Assembly (NCBI GenBank): GCA_947304075.1
Contig: CAMYZY010000026.1
Coordinates: 1 to 7,911 of the forward strand
Reading direction: 5' to 3'
Length of the DNA stretch: 7,911 nucleotides
Source of the DNA: an uncultured Candidatus Saccharibacteria bacterium
Lineage (GTDB): Bacteria; Patescibacteriota; Saccharimonadia; Saccharimonadales; Saccharimonadaceae
A program made the translations under genes and the position numbers. Under the pieces are notes generated by a model. The model was given only the letters and a program-made list of their open reading frames with translations, made no database searches and was not told the origin of the DNA. Positions 5,884 to 7,911 of the stretch are shown in pieces; the first letter of the stretch is position 1; the number at the start of each line of letters is the position of its first letter.

Positions 5884-6264
5884 GAGATGCTAGAATTTGG
5901 GCGGGATTTTGCTAAGGACCTAACTAGGCCAGCAGTGATTGAGTTAGTTGGTGATGTTGGTGCAGGAAAAACGACGTTTGTAAGAGGGCTAGCTCAAGGT
6001 TTGGGCATAAAGGAAGCGGTAACGAGTCCGAGTTTTACGATATCGAAGTCCTATGCGTTGCCGGATGGGGGAAGGCTAGTTCATTATGATTTTTATAGAT
6101 TACCGGAGCCTGGGCTTATGGAAGATGATTTAATTGAAAATATTAATGATGCGGAAAATATTATTGTAATTGAATGGGGTGAATCAATTGCAGATGTATT
6201 ACCAAAAGAACATATTAAAATTGAGATAAAATATACCGAAGAAGGGAGAGAAATAATAAAATGA
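5863..6264 (+). CDS. tsaE: TsaE, P-loop ATPase of t6A37 tRNA modification
   Basis: ATPase that binds at the TsaB-TsaD interface and is needed for multiple turnovers of t6A synthesis. At 133 residues it is full length for the family (about 130-155). Visible motifs: Walker A GDVGAGKTT (30-38), the switch-like TSPSFT (54-59), HYDFYRL (74-80) and VIEWGE (102-107). The ATG at 5863 gives the expected short helix before the P-loop and is set by the -10 eight bases upstream; no Shine-Dalgarno is present. It diverges from tsaB, so two subunits of one machine share a single promoter region. Its TGA overlaps the murC ATG as ATGA, so expression of murC is probably coupled. Confidence 0.96.
   Translation: MNIKSEQEMLEFGRDFAKDLTRPAVIELVGDVGAGKTTFVRGLAQGLGIKEAVTSPSFTISKSYALPDGGRLVHYDFYRLPEPGLMEDDLIENINDAENIIVIEWGESIADVLPKEHIKIEIKYTEEGREIIK
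6244..6248 (+). promoter_or_regulatory. Shine-Dalgarno-like site of murC
   Basis: GGGAG lies 12 nt before the murC ATG at 6261, within the end of tsaE. The spacing is somewhat long, but reinitiation through the ATGA overlap would help. This is an internal operon gene, unlike the leaderless ones. Confidence 0.45.
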
Positions 6265-7544
6265 ATGTTTATATTTCCGGGATTAGTGGAACCGGCATGG
6301 GGCCGTTAGCTTTGATGGCAAAAGCAGCAGGGCTTAATGTGAGCGGTTCGGATTTATCAAAAGGTGCGATTTATGATGAGTTAAGAGATGCCGGAATTGA
6401 TGTATTTATTGGTGAACAAGACGGCGAATTCTTGCGTGAGCAAATGAAGGATGGGGTTGATTGGTTTGTTTATACTTCAGCTTTGCCAGAAAAACACGCT
6501 GAATTAGTGCTGGCTAAAGAAAGTGGAATAAAATGTACAAAAAGAGATGATTTTACGGCATTTTTAGTGGAGAAATTGGGACTTAAAATGGTGGCAGTAG
6601 CTGGGACGCATGGCAAAACGACTACTACGGCCATGATTGTTTGGGCGGCACTACAAGAAAAACTACCAGTGGCTTATATTGTGGGGACCAATTTAGGTTT
6701 TGCACCAGCAGGGTCTTATCATGAAGGTGATAAATATTTTGTTTATGAGGCTGACGAATATGATAGAAACTTTTTGAAATATCATCCTTGGCTTGCGGTA
6801 ATTCCTTTTGTAAGTTACGATCACCCAGATATTTATAAAACACCAGAAGAATATAAGGAAGCTTTTGAACAATTTAAGAAACAGAGTAGTAATTTGATAG
6901 AATATGATGCTGGCAAAATACTACGAAATGGAGAAACTGTTTTAAGTTTTTCGCCGGAAAAGTTTGAATTGCCTGGACAGGCGCGTAAAATTGATGCGGC
7001 TTTGGCGGGTGAAGCGGTGATGAGAATAAAACAAGACCGTAATGATGAAAGAGGAATTGACCAGGTCTTAAAACCGGAAAGAGAAATTTCAATTATAAAC
7101 AGTTTTCCTGGTATAGGAAGAAGATTTGAACGAATTAATGATGGAGTTTATACAGACTATGCGCATCATCCGGAAGAAATAATTGCAACGATTGAAATGG
7201 CAAAAGAACAGGCTTTAATTGATAAGAAAAAAGGTGTGGTGGTGGTTTATCAACCACATCAAAATACAAGACAGTATGAAGTAAGAGCTGGGTACAAGGA
7301 TGCGTTTGTTGGAGTTGATAAATTATATTGGTTGCCGACCTATTTAACGCGAGAAAATGAAAGTTTGGCGGTGATAGAGCCAAGTGAGTTTATTAAGGAT
7401 TTGTCGAATAATGAGGCGGCAGAAGTGGCGGAATTAAATGATGATTTGGCAAAAGCATTACGACAATATTCGAGAGATGGTTATTTAGTATTGCTCATGA
7501 CTGCGGGACCGGCAGATGCGTGGTTTCGACAACAATTTGATTGA
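6261..7544 (+). CDS. murC: MurC-family UDP-N-acetylmuramate--L-alanine ligase
   Basis: Cytoplasmic ATP-dependent ligase that joins L-Ala to UDP-MurNAc, the first step of the peptidoglycan stem peptide. At 427 residues it is a little shorter than usual MurC (about 455-490). N-terminal Rossmann-like domain about 1-105 (GISGTGMGPLA at 7-17, VSGSDL at 27-32). Central ATPase domain with P-loop AGTHGKTTT (114-122), EADEYD (163-168) and DHPDIY (187-192). C-terminal domain from about 280: FPGIGRRFERI, TDYAHHPEEI (298-307), QPHQNTRQYE (331-340). DYAHHP and QPHxxTR point to MurC, while GTGMG and EADEYD resemble the related recycling ligase Mpl; I favour MurC because an envelope-building cell needs it and the C-terminal motifs are MurC-type. 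Second gene of the tsaE operon with a 4-bp overlap. TGA stop. No terminator is visible, so transcription may read on. Confidence 0.9.
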   Translation: MNVYISGISGTGMGPLALMAKAAGLNVSGSDLSKGAIYDELRDAGIDVFIGEQDGEFLREQMKDGVDWFVYTSALPEKHAELVLAKESGIKCTKRDDFTAFLVEKLGLKMVAVAGTHGKTTTTAMIVWAALQEKLPVAYIVGTNLGFAPAGSYHEGDKYFVYEADEYDRNFLKYHPWLAVIPFVSYDHPDIYKTPEEYKEAFEQFKKQSSNLIEYDAGKILRNGETVLSFSPEKFELPGQARKIDAALAGEAVMRIKQDRNDERGIDQVLKPEREISIINSFPGIGRRFERINDGVYTDYAHHPEEIIATIEMAKEQALIDKKKGVVVVYQPHQNTRQYEVRAGYKDAFVGVDKLYWLPTYLTRENESLAVIEPSEFIKDLSNNEAAEVAELNDDLAKALRQYSRDGYLVLLMTAGPADAWFRQQFD

Positions 7545-7569
7545 AAATTCAAAACGTTTATGATAATAT
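7541..7569 (+). promoter_or_regulatory. Promoter of the 7577 gene (leaderless layout)
   Basis: -35 TTGAAA (7541-7546, five of six consensus) contains the murC stop codon. After an exact 17-bp spacer comes -10 TAATAT (7564-7569, four of six) with TG at the extended position (7561-7562). Seven nt separate it from the ATG at 7577, predicting a leaderless mRNA. TAATAT lies in a 14-bp palindrome. Confidence 0.6.
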
Positions 7570-7576
7570 ATATTAT
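7563..7576. repeat. 14-bp A/T palindrome directly before the 7577 start codon
   Basis: ATAATATATATTAT is its own reverse complement and ends on the base before the ATG. It has the same length and placement as the palindrome between tsaB and tsaE, but no gene starts on the other side here. Because it is pure A/T, chance symmetry is possible. Confidence 0.45.
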
Positions 7577-7911
7577 ATGGGGACAAAAAGAGTATTTTTG
7601 TTAGGGAGCAGTAAAGCTTTTAATAGTGTGCTCTTTTTAAGCCTTTGTCTAATTAGTGTGTTACTTGGAAGCGTAAATGTTTTAGCGACATGTAATGGTC
7701 GGTCAATTACGGCTACAAGTAGATTTGAACCAAGGATTTGCATAGAGGCGAGCGTTGATAATGGAGTAACTTATGGTCCGATTTCGACCGTACTTGATGA
7801 TTATTTGATTAAACCGACGACTTTAAACGAAAAAGATCATGGGACATTGACGGGAGATTGTTTGCTGTCTGTGAATGGCCAGAATAGCTGGGTGTATTAT
7901 GGTATAAATGC
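7577..7911 (+). CDS. Secreted protein of unknown function, 3'-truncated by the window edge
   Basis: An open frame from the ATG at 7577 runs off the window with 111 codons visible. The N-terminus has basic residues (KR at 4-5, K13), a long hydrophobic core (about 15-36, with SVLFLSLCLISVLLGS) and a likely signal peptidase I site after VLA (residue 37), so it is probably exported. The visible mature part (about 74 residues) is polar, with Cys at 39, 55 and 95 and no motif that I recognise; the remainder may hold the informative domain. It is preceded by its own well-formed promoter, whose -10 is 7 nt from the ATG, which supports this start. Reading through from murC is possible, but a shared function is not implied. 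It could be another surface protein like the 3475-5513 cluster; that is a guess from the signal peptide alone. Confidence 0.8.
   Translation, partial: MGTKRVFLLGSSKAFNSVLFLSLCLISVLLGSVNVLATCNGRSITATSRFEPRICIEASVDNGVTYGPISTVLDDYLIKPTTLNEKDHGTLTGDCLLSVNGQNSWVYYGIN

Noticed and set aside
7242..7257. Inverted repeat GTGGTT-TATC-AACCAC within murC
   Set aside because: It encodes the conserved VVYQPHQ motif of MurC and has no terminator or regulatory context.
7542..7576. TGA read as glycine, extending murC
   Set aside because: The MurC family end is already reached, the extension holds only promoter sequence, and no gene in the window needs TGA as a sense codon.
1..7911. CRISPR array, tRNA or rRNA gene, insertion sequence, attachment site or origin
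   Set aside because: I saw no regularly spaced repeats, cloverleaf-like sequence, transposase or terminal inverted repeats; the window is almost fully covered by protein genes.

Overview
The window is a gene-dense bacterial stretch of modest GC. It holds nine protein genes and has no intergenic gap longer than about 66 bp. The first gene (PNPase) lacks its 5' end and the last (an unknown secreted protein) lacks its 3' end. TGA serves as a stop for tsaE and murC and is never needed as a sense codon, so the glycine-TGA code of Absconditabacteria/Gracilibacteria does not apply. The packing, the shortened TsaB, the leaderless-looking promoters, the divergent MurC and the small unknown envelope proteins suggest a reduced-genome Patescibacteria/CPR bacterium, possibly Saccharibacteria. 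That placement is inference: no rRNA or ribosomal protein is present to confirm it.

Layout: (1) 1-1604, polynucleotide phosphorylase lacking its first RNase PH core, ended by a strong hairpin. (2) 1671-3443, elongation factor 4 (LepA). (3) 3475-5513, an envelope cluster: a secreted helical protein, an abutting single-pass membrane protein with a very acidic tail, and a membrane-anchored fibro-slime (PA14-like) domain protein with its own promoter. (4) 5514-5846 on the minus strand, a half-length TsaB whose stop codon directly abuts the fibro-slime stop codon. (5) 5863-7544, tsaE and murC overlapping by 4 bp. (6) 7577 to the end, an unknown protein with a signal peptide.

How the genes work together: PNPase degrades RNA and LepA acts on the ribosome. 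TsaB and TsaE belong to the machinery that makes threonylcarbamoyladenosine (t6A37) on tRNA; its catalytic subunit TsaD is not in the window. MurC adds the first amino acid of the peptidoglycan stem peptide. The three middle genes and the last gene act at the cell surface, with unknown roles.

The most notable feature is promoter layout. Five genes (lepA, the 3475 gene, tsaB, tsaE, the 7577 gene) have a -10 hexamer ending only 6-8 nt before the ATG, which predicts leaderless mRNAs. The two genes inside operons (3973, murC) have Shine-Dalgarno-like sequences instead. tsaB and tsaE diverge from a 16-bp gap that is essentially one 14-bp perfect palindrome made of two back-to-back TATAAT boxes, each 8 nt from its start codon.
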